This document shows, piece after piece, positions 33,246 to 46,555 of a stretch of 64,000 nt of DNA. The first letter of the stretch is position 1. Each line of letters starts with the position of its first letter. Below the pieces are notes generated by a model. That model did no database searches. It had not been told where the DNA came from and saw nothing but the letters and a program-made list of their open reading frames with translations. A program made the translations under genes and the position numbers. Origin of the DNA: Falciphora oryzae (taxonomy: Eukaryota; Ascomycota; Sordariomycetes; Magnaporthales; Magnaporthaceae); contig JNVV01000029.1 in NCBI GenBank assembly GCA_000733355.1, positions 344,918-408,917 of the forward strand. Reading direction: 5' to 3'.

Positions 33246-36200
33246 ATGGCAGAGCCCGGCGCCGACGCAGGTGAGCATGCACGCACTCTCCTTATGCCCC
33301 CGCCCCAAAAAGCTCTGCGAACGCCATCCCCGCTCCCGAGCCCCGGCTAACCGGCAGACATCTCCGCCCCAAACGCACAGGCGCGCCGAACCTTAGCCTC
33401 ACCGCGGAGGAGAAGCGAGTCTATGGCCAGCTCTTCCGACAAGCCGACTCGGACGGGGTGGGCGTTGTCACTGGCGATGTAGCCGTCAAGTTCTTCGACA
33501 AGACGAGGCTGGACTCGAGGATCCTTGGCGAGATTTGGCAGATCGCAGATCGCGAGAACCGGGGCTTTCTCACCCCCGCCGGCTTCGGCATTGTCCTCCG
33601 CCTCATCGGCCACGCCCAGGCTGGCCGCGAACCCGCTGCCGAGGTTGCCCTGCAGCCCGGACCCCTGCCGCGTTTCGATGGCATCACCATCCAGGGCCTG
33701 GCGGCACAGCCGACCGGACCAGGCCCCGCTGCCGGACCCATCCAGTCGCAGGGAACCGGTGGCGTGCGCATCCCGCCCCTGACTCCCGAGAAGGCCGCCC
33801 AGTTCGCTGGTCTTTTTGAGCAGCAGCCGCTGGCCCCCGGAAACATGCTGCCGGGCGACCAGGCCCGCCAGATCTTTGAGCGTTCCGGCCTGCCCACCGA
33901 GGTGCTTGGCCGCATCTGGCAGCTCGCCGACACGGAGCAGCGCGGCGCGCTGGTTCAGACCGAGTTCATTATTGCCATGCACCTGCTGGCCACTACAAAG
34001 CAAGGACAGCTCCGTGCTCTGCCCACCGTCGTACCCGCCGGCCTGTACGAGGCTGCCACAAGGCGCCCCACAGGTATACCCCGCCAGCAAAGCCCGAGTC
34101 CCGTCGCGCCTCCCATCCCGGCCATCCCACGCCAGCTTAGCGGGCAGGCCCAGATGCGGACGGGCAGCCCCCTCGGACGATCGCACCCGGCCCCTCCCGG
34201 CGGGGATTGGCTCGTCACGGCGGCTGACAAGGCTCGGTTCGACCAGGAGTACGCCAAGCTGGACAAGTCGAACAGGGGCTTCATCACGGGCGAGGAGGCT
34301 GTGCCCTTCTTCAGCCAGTCTAGGCTCCCCGAAGACACTCTCGCGCAGATCTGGGATCTAGCCGACCTGACCTCTCAAGGGCGGCTGACGCGGGACGAAT
34401 TCGCCATCGCCATGTATCTGATCCGGCAGCAGCGCACTAACCGCGACAGCGCGCTGCCAACCACCCTCCCACAAAACCTCATCCCCCCAAGCATGCGCGC
34501 GCAGGTCAGGCCGCCGACCGCCACCGGTTCCTCCGCTTTCGATGTGCCCCAGCAGCCGCCGCCTGCTCCGCAACCGCAGCCGAAATCGGCCCTGGATGAC
34601 CTGTTCGGCCTGGATTCGCCACCGACCATGCCCGCTGCCCCCGTCCAAAAGGCTGTGACCACCGGAGGGTCAAACGACCCCTTTGGCAGCAACGCTAGCC
34701 CCGCACCTGCCTCTCCCGCTAAGCCCTCGCCCACGACTAGCTCGTTTGCTCCTTTCGTCCCATCGTCGTCTTTTGGTCGTACCCTCACAGCCCAGGCGAC
34801 TGGGGCCTCCACCAGCTCCGCCGGTGGGATGCAGCGATCAGGAACCCTGCCGCCGCCGGCCGCCGCCCAAGACGACCTCCTAGGTGACCACGACGATGCC
34901 GGCAAGAACCTGAGCAACGACACGGCGGAGCTGGCGAACCTCTCCAACCAGATCACGTCTCTCAGCAAGCACGTGCAGGACGTGCGAGGCCAGCAGGCCA
35001 CGACACAGAACGAGCTCACTCAGGCGAGCGCGCAGAAGAAGAACTTTGAGCAGCGGCTCTCGCAACTTCGCGCAGCGTACGAGAAGGAGGCCAAGGACGT
35101 CAGGGCGCTGGAGGAGCAGCTCAACGCGTCACGCGCCGAGACCAAGAAACTGCAGACTGAGATGGCCGTGCTGGAAGGGACATATCAGGACCTGCAGAAC
35201 CAGCACCGCCAGGTCGCCGCAGCTCTACAGACCGACCAGCAGGAGAATGCGAGCCTGAAGGAGCGCATACGCGTCGTCAACGCCGAGGTGGCGCAGCTCA
35301 AGCCGAAGATCGAGAAGCTCAGGTCCGAGGCTCGCCAGCAGAAAGGCCTCGTAGCCATCAACAAGAAACAACTGGCCACCAATGAGGGAGAGCGTGACAA
35401 GCTCAATACTGAGGCTGAGGACCTGGCCAAGAGCAACGAGGACATGGCCAGGCAGGCCAGCACCGGATCGCCGGTGGCGCAGGTGGCGAGCCCGGCCCCA
35501 TCGTCGGCAAGCGTTAATAACCCCTTCTTCAGGCGGACGGGCAGCACCGACATTATGGGTGCCTTTGCGTCACCCGCCGCCAAGCCTTTTGACAAGTCCT
35601 TCGACGATGTCTTCGGGCCTTCGCCCTCGTTCCCCGCTTCGACAGGCACCCCGCCGCCTGCCACCGCCTTCGGCCCACAGCACACGGGAGCGTCCACGGG
35701 TAGTGCCGCGTCCTCCTTCGCCACGCCGGCGACGTCCAACACTCCGAACCTGAGCAGGCAGGCAACCCTGGGCCCTAACCCTGTCCCGCCGCCGCCTCCT
35801 CAGTCGCGACAGATCAGCTCGAGCTTCCTGCCCTTTGGCGAAGCTCCCGAGTCCATCACATCGTCCCGCCAGGTCTCACCGCCCGTGAGCAGGATGGGTC
35901 AGGCCGACACATCCCTTGCCGAGGCGGGGGCTAAGGCCCCGGCTGCGGCGGCGCTGGAGCCTATGGCCACGGGCCAGAGCGTCACCTCGGAGTCGCAGAA
36001 GACTGTTGACAACAGGCCCACGAGTAGCGGTAGCGGCGCACCCAAGCAAGGTGACGCGGCAGGCGCCCCCGCCCAGGGACGCGCGCACGCCGACAGCCTC
36101 AGCGATCCCTTCTCTGCTGTGGATCAGGCTAAAGCTAAGGACGACTTCGAGTCTGCCTTTGCCAGCTTCAAGAATGCCCACGGCAAGAATGTGGGTGGGC

Positions 36201-37546
36201 CTTCATCGTCTGCCTCGGCTGCTACAGGCAACGACACGTCCAAGGGTGCCTTCGCCGACGCCTTCAACCGCGAGTTCCCACCCATCTCGGAGCTCGAACG
36301 CGACGACTACTCGGACTCTGACAGCGAGAAGGATGGCTTCGATGACGACTTCGCCCCTGTGTCGCCTCCCACAAACTCTGCGCAACCCGCCAAGCCTTCC
36401 GAGGCGACGGCCGCCAAGCCTCCTGCGGCCGAGGGCGCTACGAGGTATGATCTGCAGCCAACGAGTTTGTAGCGTGTGTAGAATTCTTCTTTGAATCACG
36501 TCACGTCTTCAACATCCACTTCCCGTGGAGTTCCTCCCCGCGATTCCCCCACACGTCGTTCATGATCGCTGACTGTCGGTTGCACAGTGAGGTGGTCCCG
36601 TCCCCGACGGCCGCCACCTCGTCGTCCTCCATCAGCACGGCGATGCCAGCGAGCCAGTCCAACGTGGACTCGATCTGGGGTGATTCCCTCGCTGCCTCGT
36701 CTTCTACCGCCCCTGCGACGGGACAGAGTGAGCAGGCCTCGTCGGCCGCGGCGCCTCCACCACTGCCAGCCAAGCAATCGTTTGATGATCTTGAGGACGA
36801 CTTCGAGGGGCTTGAGGATGCGAAGGAGGGATCTACGGCGGATGACGACTTTGCCAACATTTCACGCTCGGCACTGGACGACTTCAACCCCGTCTTTGAC
36901 TCCTCACCGCCGCGCAGCCACGCGGCCAAGAGCGACGGCGGTTCCAACAACCTGGCAGCTGGCGCCGCGCCCAACTTCGCCGCCGAGAGCAGCAGCTTCG
37001 ACTTTGTTAGCGGCAGCAGCGCATCTCTGGGTAGCGGAAGCGGCATCGGTGCCAACACCTCGTCGGGCGGCGCGTCAGCCCCGCCTGCCGGGCCGCCGCC
37101 TGCTGCCGGTGCGCCGGAGAACCACGACTGGGACGCGCTCTTTGCTAGCCTCGACGAGCCGCAGTCCGCCTCTGGTGGTGCTCCTGGCGCACCAGGGACA
37201 TCCGCTGCTCCTGCCAACAGCGCACCCGGCTCCTCAGGCTCCCCACCTCCCGCTGCCGCGGCCTCGGCCCCATCCCCGGCGGCGCCCGTGCCATCCCGTC
37301 CAGCTGCGGCTGGCCGTCTCCTGACCGAGGAGGGTGAGCATGACGACCCGATCCTCAAGAACCTGACCGGCATGGGCTACGCTCGCGCCGACGCACTGAG
37401 CGCGCTTGAGAAGTACGACTACAACCTTGAGCGGGTGAGTAATTCTATTATTAATTCTAACCTTTCCCATGCCTTCTGAACTACCGATGGCTGACGATAA
37501 CCCGTTCCTCCCACAGGCCGCCAACTACCTCGCCAGCCAGTCATGA
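33246..37546 (+). CDS. EDE1: EH-domain endocytic scaffold, Ede1-like
   Basis: Four exons, 33246-33270, 33381-36444, 36588-37434 and 37517-37546, give exactly 1,322 codons (1,321 residues). Three EH domains lie near residues 12-105, 145-235 and 283-380; each has the paired EF-hand form with a conserved hydrophobic-IW core (LGEIWQIADRENRG, LGRIWQLADTEQRG, LAQIWDLADLTSQG). EH domains bind NPF peptides on endocytic adaptors. A coiled coil spans about residues 515-700, followed by long Ser/Pro/Gly-rich disorder. The C-terminus is a UBA domain (LKNLTGMGYARADALSALEKYDYNLERAANYL, given here in part) that would bind ubiquitin. The last exon is only 30 bp. The layout matches yeast Ede1, an early-arriving organiser of clathrin-coated pits at the plasma membrane. 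The first exon (MAEPGADAG) is 25 bp. Confidence 0.93.
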
Positions 37547-38433
37547 ACAATAAATAACACCCGGCTTCTTCCACACCTACACACTACGTTGAACAGAGCT
37601 TAGTAGATAGCCCATACCCGCCTCGCTTGACAAAGCCGAGTTCACAAATCAGCGCAAGTGAACCGACCATCCCAATTCCTCATTCAGCATCGGGCACCCC
37701 ATATACGCCCATCCTCTCACTCCAGCTCATATATCATTCACTTGAAACCCCGACCAAACCAAACAAACTATTGTCTCCTGCCCGCCGTTTTCTTTCGCAT
37801 AGCCAATTGAGCCCCCTTCCCCCGTATTTGCCGCGTCCGACGACGCTTTCTTTGTAAAAAGTCTCGATAGTGTGTGTGTTGTGTGTTGTGTTGTGTGTTG
37901 TGTTGTGTGTTGTGTTGTGATACCTGGTGGGACAGACAGCATTGAGCTGGATAACACTGCTTTGCTTTCCATTGTTCCTCGTCGTTTCCGAGCCGTCATC
38001 ACTTATATCATCGTTAGTAATACGCTTCCAACTGCTGTTTCCTAAATCCATCACCACTCGTCGTTGTCTTAATGGTTGTTACTTGGTCTTGGAGCTCTCC
38101 CATGATTTCGTGATATTGTGAACCCATTGAGTTTCTCCGCGTGGCCTTGCACAGTTTTAACTGTACCTCTATGCCTACCCGGACGCAGACAAGATCAGAG
38201 AAAGGTAAGACGAGGTGATCCCTTTGATGGCAAACGGAACATGCACGCGCGCTCCCACTACGCACAAACCAAGACACATTGAATCGGAGTACAGGTCACG
38301 AAGGAATACATTTGGATATTGCGTCAAATAAAGTTACAAATGGAAATACCGGAAATCGAGAGCCCAACACAAAGTGATTGAGTATACACGTTAATTTCAA
38401 CTATGGAATTCAGCTGGAGTAGCCGTACTATTC
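37547..38433. other. Convergent 3' region with a TG-rich repeat
   Basis: It lies between the 3' ends of the EH-domain gene and IRE1. Besides 3' UTRs it holds only the simple repeat listed separately. Confidence 0.6.
37871..37919 (+). repeat. TTGTGTGTTGTG microsatellite
   Basis: Three perfect 12-bp units (37879-37914) plus partial copies on each side, G/T only on the plus strand. It lies outside coding sequence in the convergent 3' spacer. Confidence 0.9.
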
Positions 38434-41400
38434 CTACAGCCCGGCCACCTCGTAATAGTCCCTGAACCTGTCCGTCTCCTCCCACCCTACCTCCCGCACG
38501 ACGCCCCAGCACACTATGAGGAGGTTCTCGAACCGCGTCGTCCAGAAGGACAGGTATCCCTCCGGCAGCGGTCCCACAACCTTCTTGAGCGAGTCGGGCA
38601 TGTCCTCGTAGTGGTTCCTCTTGTTCCGCAGCGCGCGCAGCAGGTCCAGCATGCGCGAGCCCGTGTACTTGCGCTGGCGGCCGAGCGAGTCGACAAAGTC
38701 CCGCGGAAGCTGCCGCAGGAAGTCGCCACTCTGTATCACGTCGGGCGCCGCGTCCTCCAGGATCTGGAGGGCGTACGATGGCGGGTCTCTCTGCTCCTTC
38801 TCAAAGTGGTCCGACACATCACACAGGAACGCCAGCCGCTTCTTGGCGGACCAAAAGAATGGATGCTTCATGACGTCCTTAGCAGTCGGGCGGTCCGAAG
38901 GCTCGAAACTGAGCATGCGGTCGATAACATCACGCGCCTCTTGCGCGTAGTCACCAAGGACATCGAGTTTACCGAGGTCGAAGGAGCCTTTGCGGATGTT
39001 GACCTCGCGCATGTACCGGTCGCCCTTGTCGTACGGGTGAGAGCCCTTGGTGAGAACGTAGAAAAAGACAAGACCGAGGCTGAAAATGTCAATGGCGCGC
39101 GTGGCGCGGCGGTTGGGTGCCTCCGTGCCACCCAGAGCGCTTCCGGAGCCGCTGTGCGTTGAGCTAGCGTCAATCATGGTAGCATGGTTGGCAGTGAGGT
39201 TGTCCCGTGCATCATCATCCAGGAGAAGCTCGGGGGCTCTCCAACCGGTGGTGCCGGCGGCGTGAGCTGTCGTGGCTCCAAAAGAGCTTTGACCTCCCTC
39301 GAGCTTCTTACAAAGACCAAAGTCTGACACAAGCAAGCGTGGTTTGCCATCCTTGCTCATGTTGACTAGGATGTTCTGAGGCTTGAGATCCCGGTGGACG
39401 ATGCGGAGAGAGTGTAGGTGGCTCAAGCCGTTGGTGATCTGATACAGCACATTAGGGAGATCGCGTTCTCCCGCTTGAGCCAGGTCCCGGAAGTACATGG
39501 GCTTCTCAATAACATCAGCCAGGGATGCCTGACAGAGCTCGAGGGCAATGTAGAGGAAAGCAGCACGCTGCTGTTGGGCGTAGTATCGGATGACTAGAGT
39601 GCGAGCAGGTTTCATGTCAGTCGTCATGATGCTTTTAGGCCCATAGGTAGTTGGAACGAGTCAGGAAACACGAACCGTTTGGATGGTCATCGCTCTCTCT
39701 CAAGAGACGAGTCTCTTGAGAAGCAATGTCGTAGAACTGGATGAGCATCCGCTTGACGGCCACGTCGCGTCCGTCCCACTTGCCCGCGAACACGACGGTT
39801 CCGTTGCTACCTGTGCCCAGCTGCTGGTCTTCGTTGACCTCGAGGCTTCCCATCCTGTATATCGGACCAGTAAGGTCCTGGACGTCATTAATGACGGTGT
39901 GGATGTCAGGCTCAAGTCGTAGCTGCTGCTCTCCAAGCTTCTTTGCCTGGTCGACAATCTCGTTGACCGAGACAATCGCTGGCTCATCGTCTCTCGAGAC
40001 GGATCCTTCGCGCTTCTTCTTGCGATGCTTGGCCCCGGCTCGTCGACCTCTGTGCGCCTTCTTCTTCTTCTCGGGTTCAGGCGTCACCCCGAGTGATGAA
40101 TCCGAAGCCGGCTGGACGCCGGACTCGATGGGAGTAGCGAATTGTACACTAGGGCCATCGGTACGGCCGGACTTGTCCGAGCTCTGTGAGGTTTCTTGAG
40201 ACTTGTCCGGCTGGTCTGTCTCCGTTTTGATCTGGGCAGGGACCGCAGGGTCGCTGGGCGTTTGAATAGTGTCGGTGCCCTTTGCAACCACTGACTTGGG
40301 GGAAGAATAAAGCTCATCGGCGGGCTTGACCGTGGTGGTGTCGGTGTTGACAGTTGGCTTCGCTGGCTTGGCCGGCTGATCTACCGAGTGGTCTGCCTTG
40401 TCTCCTGCCTCAGACGAGACGTCTTCGACGCGGTCTACCCATTTGGCCTTGTGGTCGTTGTAGTACCTCCTCAGATCATGGTGCTTGTAAAAGATGGCGC
40501 TGATGAGCATAATGATGAATATGGGGTTGCTCAAGAAGTCCCATGTCAGGCCAGCCACCGTCTGGGGCAGCTCCTTGACTTTGGTGATCATGGCAGGAGG
40601 CTCTTCGACCGGCAGGCCGGGAACGTGAGGCGCGGTCGAGCTGTTCTCTGGCTCAACATGGGGGATGCTGCCATCCGGAAGACTTGGCAGTAACGGCTTT
40701 GGCGAGCCATGACCAGAGTACGGCTGAGAGTCATGGCGATTGAGACTGTGCTTGCCGACCAGCAGCTTAGCGAGCTGGTCGTTGTCGAGCTTCTCCCAGA
40801 GGTCCTGGTTGATGTTCTCGCGGTGCTTGTTCGCCAGAGCCTCATCTGCGACGTCTAGCAAGGGGTACGAGACGCCGCCGAGAGCATACCAGCCGCCACC
40901 CAAGGTGCGGTTCAGGAAGACCATGTTGGTCCTGCTGTGGGCCTCGGCGTCGTTTATGGATGGAATCGGGGGCTGCGGGATGACCTTAAGATCCGGGCTG
41001 CTCCCGGGAGGTGCTCCGGCAGGGCGAAGTACGTCGAACACGCGGGCAACCGAAGAGCCGAAGGTGTGCTTGAACTTGTGTTGATGACCCATGGCACGCT
41101 CACGGTCAAATCCCCAGACAGCGCCCTTAGCGCCCGTCACGACATACTGGTTGTCCAAGGTGACGCGGTATTGGGATATCAAGTCGTGGTCGTAGTTGTT
41201 GGGAGTCCATTCCCAGAACTTAATGGTGGCAATGGGCCGGCCGGCAGCATTGCTGATGCCGATGGTGTAGTCGGCACGGCCAATGGCGATGGTGCCGCTG
41301 TTACCACACTCATCACCGCTGTCGACGTCGACCATGAAGTTGTTGGGCCGCAGGCAGCTGTCGACTGAGACGACTTGGTTCTCGGTGGAGCCGAAATACT

Positions 41401-42337
41401 GCATGGATCTGCCGGTGGTCACGTCGATCTTGAACATGGACGACTCCTTCTTGCCGGCGTAGAAGACGGCCGGCTGCTCGGTGCCGTGGGGCGACTTCTC
41501 CACCAGCTCCTTGATGGTCAACCCCGCGGCTACCAGGCCGGTGTTTGGGATGTAGAAGTAGAGGCGACCGTCGAGGGTGGGCTCGACGATCCAGATGTAG
41601 TGGTCGATGGGCGAGTAGTCGTCATCGAGGACGGACACATTGGCCCGGTGATGGACGATCTCGACCATGGGGCGTTCGAGTTTGTGGTGCCAGAGCTCCC
41701 GGCCGGTGTGGCGGTTGCAGGCGTAAAGGTCTCCGTCGACGGTCGCCATAATTACGAAATCTTCGACTTCCCAGTCGGCCAGAGACCGCGCAGCATGCGG
41801 CGAGACGAGCCCAGCGCCGATGGAGGAGCTGGGACCGTGTCTTCTGGTGGCTGGTGCTCGAACGGACAACAGGTCCGGAGCTACAGTAGCGAGGGCGCTC
41901 TCGTCTTGCGGAATAATAATGTTTTCATAGTATCGGTTCTTCTTGGTGGACCCACTCTCGGTATGGCCGTTGCTGTCCTCGGGCGTCGAGGTGGTGCTCC
42001 TCCGCTTCACCGCAGGGGTCTCGATGACGCCGCGGGTGACGGTAGCGCCGGCGTTCTGGCGGACGGCATGCTCGGCCTCGAGCGGAGACTCATGGCGACG
42101 GCGAGGGCTGTCATCGCTGCGGCTGGCCTTGTCGGCGAGGTGCTGGTCGGGTCTGGGGGCGTGGTTGCCGACGCGGAGGTGGTCGCTCTCGACGACCTTG
42201 TTTTCGAGGTTGCGTTGCTGCTGTTGTTGCTGCTGCTGAGCTTCAACGAGGAGGAACGGGATGAGGAGGACGGCGAAGGCGAGGAATAGCTTGTTGTTGC
42301 GCTGCTGGGCGACGGGGCCGGGTGGCCGCCGCATCAT
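38434..42337 (-). CDS. IRE1: IRE1, unfolded-protein-response kinase/endoribonuclease
   Basis: Two exons, 42337-39676 and 39593-38434, give 1,274 codons (1,273 residues) across an 82-bp intron with a GTTCGT donor inside the kinase N-lobe. The start is the ATG of MMRRPPG; an in-frame TGA lies a short way upstream. A signal-anchor-like hydrophobic segment (KLFLAFAVLLIPFLLVEA) is followed by a poly-Gln run. The luminal sensor contains GDLYACNRHTGRELWHHKL. A transmembrane helix (FIIMLISAIFY) is near residue 605. The kinase begins near residue 837: LGTGSNGTVVF, VAVKRML, VHRDLKPQNIL, VSDFGLCKKL. The C-terminal KEN ribonuclease domain includes QRKYTGSRMLDLLRALRNKRNHY. In the ER membrane it senses misfolded protein and splices HAC1-type mRNA. 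The linker contains a Lys/Arg-rich stretch after the membrane helix. Confidence 0.97.
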
Positions 42338-44578
42338 CTTGGGCACAACCAGGCGGAGCCGGAATCGGGTTGCGGTTCAGTAGGGCGACATCTGGGTGAC
42401 GTCGGCCGACGCGGCAACATCGGCCCAGCTCTACGGCTCGATCGGTCGGATGCTTGCTTGCCGGCGTGCAATGAGCGGCCAGTCGTTGGTGCAGGTGACG
42501 ACGCAGGGCAGCACAGGCAAGAGACGGGCGGTGGGCAGCTGCTACTGGAGCTGGCTGCAACGGGTCGAACGACGGAAACCTGCGTCTCCCGGCCTCTTGA
42601 GAAACGCACGATATTACGGTGAAGCAAACAAAGATGAACGTCTATAATTTGGGGGATGGAAGGAGAGGCAAGAAGCGATGCTGGCGAGGGGAGCGGGAAC
42701 GACAAGATGTGGGATCACGCCGGCCTGCTGCTGATGGGAGAGAAGGGAGGGGAGCGGGAGTGGTGGAGGTGCAGCAGCAGGATGGGCGGAGGGTGAGATT
42801 TGTCCGTGTGGGCGGGATGGTTGGCCGCCAGGGATTGGTGGACGGGCGAGACAGCACTGTGCGTGCTGGTCGCTGGTTGGACGGGGGCTGAAGGGTGGGG
42901 TGCCCAGTACGGCTGGACGTGGCCCCCTTCTTTCTTGGTCAGACACGAAAATCTTGTGGGTGTTTGGAATGGGATGCCACGCAGGGAGCGAAAAGGGAAT
43001 ATTGAAAATCGAGTCCCGGCTGTGTCCGCCGCCGATATTGTTTGCCTCCCACCCAACTGCCTACCCAAAGGTAAGAAAGGTACGGACTACAAAAAGGAAA
43101 ATAAATGGATGGCGAAAATTCAGCACGGCACAGCCCAAACTATGTCAACTCTGTGCCACCAACGGCCACGTCCAGTCCGCCGGTGTGGTATGCCAGGCGA
43201 AAATGTGTGTCTTTTGCTGGCGTCGGAGCACGACAAACTGGGCCCGGGGAACGGACGGGATCCATCTTGGATGCACGGGCACCCCGCTCCGTCGACTTGT
43301 GGGCCTTGCCGCGCAGGCCACAGTGGCCGGCCATGGAAACGACACCAGGCTAAACGGCTGCAGGGGCATTTCTGGGTCCTGGCAGCATGTGTTCCTGCCG
43401 GCAGCGACAGGACGGGCACGCCTTCGCCTCGCATAGTACCGAGTACCTAGCCGACCCGGCTGGGTCTGCACTAGTCTACCAGTAGTCGACGTCTTTTTGA
43501 TCTATCTAGCATGGAGTCCAGCCCAGCCCGCCGGCAGGCCATCGTCGATGCGTGAGGGTTTCAGCTGCTGCGAGTCCCTATTCGGGCCAAAATGTCGTCC
43601 CATGCCAGCCAGCCAGCCCACATCCTTCCACCAGCTTCCCTGGCCGTCCGTGCGCCGCATTCCATGACTCCAGCCATTCTCTTTCGCCTGAGCCCAAAGC
43701 TTAATGACTCTGTAATGGTCTTTGCCCACAAGCGCGCGTCAAAAGGCTGACTCGGACGACGAGCTCGAACGTTTTGTCCTCGGGGCCGTGTCAAGTCACA
43801 TAATGGAGCAATATGCTTTTTTTTGCGTCTCGCTCTGGCACACGCCCTGCCTAAGCCCGCGTCGCCCTGCCACCGGATTATATGTGTGCGGCAACTATAT
43901 TCATTGTCATCCTCTTAAACATCCGTCCCATCCGGTCTGCCGTCCCCGCCATCCGTCCTGCATCGCACTGCCGACGCCGTCTCGGCTGCCAACGGGACAG
44001 CAACGGCAGACATCTATGTATCGCGGTCACCCGCTGGCAATCATCCGTGCCATGGACGCAGCCCTGTTAGCTGCATGCAGCCGTCCCTCTGCTGGGCTGC
44101 CTCCATCTGCGCACTGCTTGGCAGCGTCGAGTCGCGTTCACGGGCTAGCATGGAGAACGCATCTCTTTCTGCTGGCTGCACTAGTAATGCGTGCTCTGAT
44201 ACTTCGCATCGGACCTTGACAAGACTGGTTTGACCACTCCCTGCCGAAGCTACCCTCTATATCTTGCTTTATTTGGCTTCGGTAGAGCCCAAGCGACCCT
44301 CGCCATGGGAAGCTTCTCTTGCGTGCTCGACGGCCAAGCTTGGTGGCCAGACGCCGCCCGAAGGAACCTCCCTTCACGGGTCGGAGGGACTTGCTTATGC
44401 GACCAAGCTTACGATATCTGCAGGCACATTGAGATGCAATATACGCATGTTTGGTGACCCATGGCGAGTAATTATGCTATTCCAAGCTGCAGACATCGAC
44501 TCGGGGAAGAAACACACAAGCACAAGTCCAAAAAAACTAAACACGCGTCACCCTATACCACGCCCCCTTATTATTGCC
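42338..44578. other. Long intergenic region upstream of IRE1
   Basis: It holds the IRE1 promoter and leader and the 3' UTR of the NmrA-like gene. Several overlapping open frames occur at 43100-43450 on both strands, but none has a recognisable domain or consistent codon use. No RNA gene was seen. Confidence 0.5.
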
Positions 44579-45595
44579 TTAGTGCCCCTCGACCTGCTGC
44601 ACAGCCCTCCTGACCGCCTCGTCGAGCGTCTCGGCCTCGACGGCGCCGACCAGCTCCATGTTGCCGCCGACCTTGGCGCCGTAGTCGGCGCCGAACCCCT
44701 CGCGTAAGTGCAGCGCGAAGAACTTGCGCATCATTCCCCCCACCCCACCCTGCGCGTCCGCGTCTTTGCACTCCTGCGCCCCGTCCACCACCTCGACCGT
44801 CCAGTCCGCCTCGGTCGTGGACGTGACGCGCTGCAGGCTGGCGAGAAACTCGCGCTGGTTGATGCGGAACGACCGCACGTAGAAGGGCGCGTTGCGGAAC
44901 TTGGCGAGCTCCGCGTCGGGCAGCGAGAGGAGTCCCGCCGTCGCGCGGGCGACCGTGCCCATTGTCGTCGTGATGAACTTGGCATTACCGCCGTCGATGA
45001 GCCGTGCTGTGCGCTTCTTGACGTCGAAGCCCCACTGTGAACAGCCATATCTTGTGGTTAGCTTGCAGCTTTGATGTAGGTAAGCTTCTATGTGATGGGA
45101 GGAGATGTCACTCACGCTGCCGTGCCCCAGGTTGTACTCAAGCCAGGGGTTCGTCACGACGCCGACCCACGTCATGCCCAGGGACTCGATCAGGTCGCGC
45201 GGCTGCTTCTTGGCCTGCAGCATGGGGACCTGCTCCAGCAGCGGCGTCGGCGCCGTGTCGCTGCCGAACTCGGTCGGCAGCACGACCTTGACGCCGGCGC
45301 GCGCCGCCGCCTGGATCAGCGGCGCCTGCGCCTCCATGGCCATGAAGCCCAGCAGCAGCACCAGCACGTCCTGCCCGGCCAGCGCCTTGGCCAGGAACTC
45401 CGGGTCGGAGTAGGAGCCGCGCTCGACCCGGGCGACGCCGTCCGGGAAGGTGGCGCTGCTGTCGGGCCGGGTGAGGACGGTGACTGTGTGGATGCCCTCG
45501 GCCAGCAGCGCCGCGACGGTGGGGGCGCCGACGTTGCCCGAGGCGCCGACGATGGCGATCTTGCGGCCCTGCTTGGGGGATGTGGTGGCAGGCAT
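44579..45595 (-). CDS. NmrA/isoflavone-reductase-like NAD(P)-binding protein
   Basis: Two exons, 45595-45116 and 45034-44579, give 312 codons (311 residues) around an 81-bp GTGAGT-CAG intron. The start is the ATG of MPATTSPKQG; the frame is open further upstream, but only as 5' leader. The N-terminal Rossmann motif is IAIVGASGNVGAPTVAAL (GxxGxxG type). LIQAAARAGVKVVLPTEFGSD follows, typical of atypical short-chain dehydrogenases of the NmrA/isoflavone reductase group. The length is normal for the family. Substrate is unknown; members reduce aromatic or phenolic compounds, or bind NAD(P) as regulators. The divergent Zn2Cys6 gene is not directly adjacent: about 1 kb of non-coding sequence separates them and both lie on the minus strand. 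Confidence 0.9.
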   Translation of the reverse strand: MPATTSPKQGRKIAIVGASGNVGAPTVAALLAEGIHTVTVLTRPDSSATFPDGVARVERGSYSDPEFLAKALAGQDVLVLLLGFMAMEAQAPLIQAAARAGVKVVLPTEFGSDTAPTPLLEQVPMLQAKKQPRDLIESLGMTWVGVVTNPWLEYNLGHGSVSDISSHHIEAYLHQSCKLTTRYGCSQWGFDVKKRTARLIDGGNAKFITTTMGTVARATAGLLSLPDAELAKFRNAPFYVRSFRINQREFLASLQRVTSTTEADWTVEVVDGAQECKDADAQGGVGGMMRKFFALHLREGFGADYGAKVGGNMELVGAVEAETLDEAVRRAVQQVEGH

Positions 45596-46555
45596 TATTG
45601 CGATAACCGGCAAGGGGTTTTGGGTTCGTATAAGGTTGGGTGATGCACTATATCCGGAGGGAAACAAAGCGGCGCGAGAGGGTGTGAAGGTAAACGAAGA
45701 AACGAGAAAAGGGGGGGTGTTTGAGATAGCGTTCGTCTGAACTTGTTGTTGGTTTGTCTTTCTATAATAGCCTTTCAACATGACCTGTCAAAATGATGCG
45801 ATTCTCTGCCCGTTTATATACTCGGGACTGGAAGCTTTGCTCAATCCCCGTGCGCGCGCTTCCATCCCGTCGGGCTTGGTAAGCTCCGACCGGCCGACAT
45901 GCCCGGGATATGTGTTTGCCGTGATGACGGCTCCCTTCCTTGATCAGGTAAGCCGTTGTATGCATAAAACGCCTACGCGGCTTGATTTTACAGCGATCCT
46001 TCCGAGGTTCGTAGCCGCGATAGGTTCAAGAGGATGAGGTCACTGCATCCATCTATTGGATTCTGCCTGGTGGGTGGGGGGAGATTTCTAAGCACCTCGT
46101 GGCTCGGGTCCGACCAGCCAATGAACACATCGAGAACGCCGGGATTCCGGATGAGGATGCAACCGCGGCCGAAAAAAAAAAAAAGGTGTAACCCCGTGAA
46201 TTAGGAAAGAGAAAAAGAAGAAATAGGCCATGCAGCTATCCGTAAATAGAATTACTAAGGCGTAGAGCCTGGACTCGTCGCTCCTTTCAAAAACTAAACA
46301 AAAACCACCGATGTTTCGAGATCCACGCGGTTGTTCAAGCGTGCGGGGAAGCCAAAGTTCAGGGGCTCAGGGGAAATGCTCTTCAACAAAGGTTTGTCAG
46401 CTAGCAGCTTTTTAGAGCACGTCGTGTCAAGGTCCATCTCGGGGAATGGAAACGAAAATTAAGGTAGAATCTGGAACGAAGTCCATATAATTATTTTTAA
46501 TAGAAATCCAGTCTAAAGTAAGCATACGATTAAGCATTACGGGTGTGAGCTTAGT
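45596..46555. other. Intergenic region
   Basis: Promoter of the NmrA-like gene and 3' side of the Zn2Cys6 gene. An A-rich run is present at 46172-46183. Sequence at 46190-46560 is AT-richer than the surroundings. No gene was seen. Confidence 0.5.

Noticed and set aside
36501..37373. 290-residue minus-strand open frame
   Set aside because: Antisense to the Ser/Gly-rich part of the Ede1-like gene.
41375..42289. 304-residue plus-strand open frame over IRE1
   Set aside because: Antisense shadow of the IRE1 luminal domain; low-complexity Gly/Val/Asp product.
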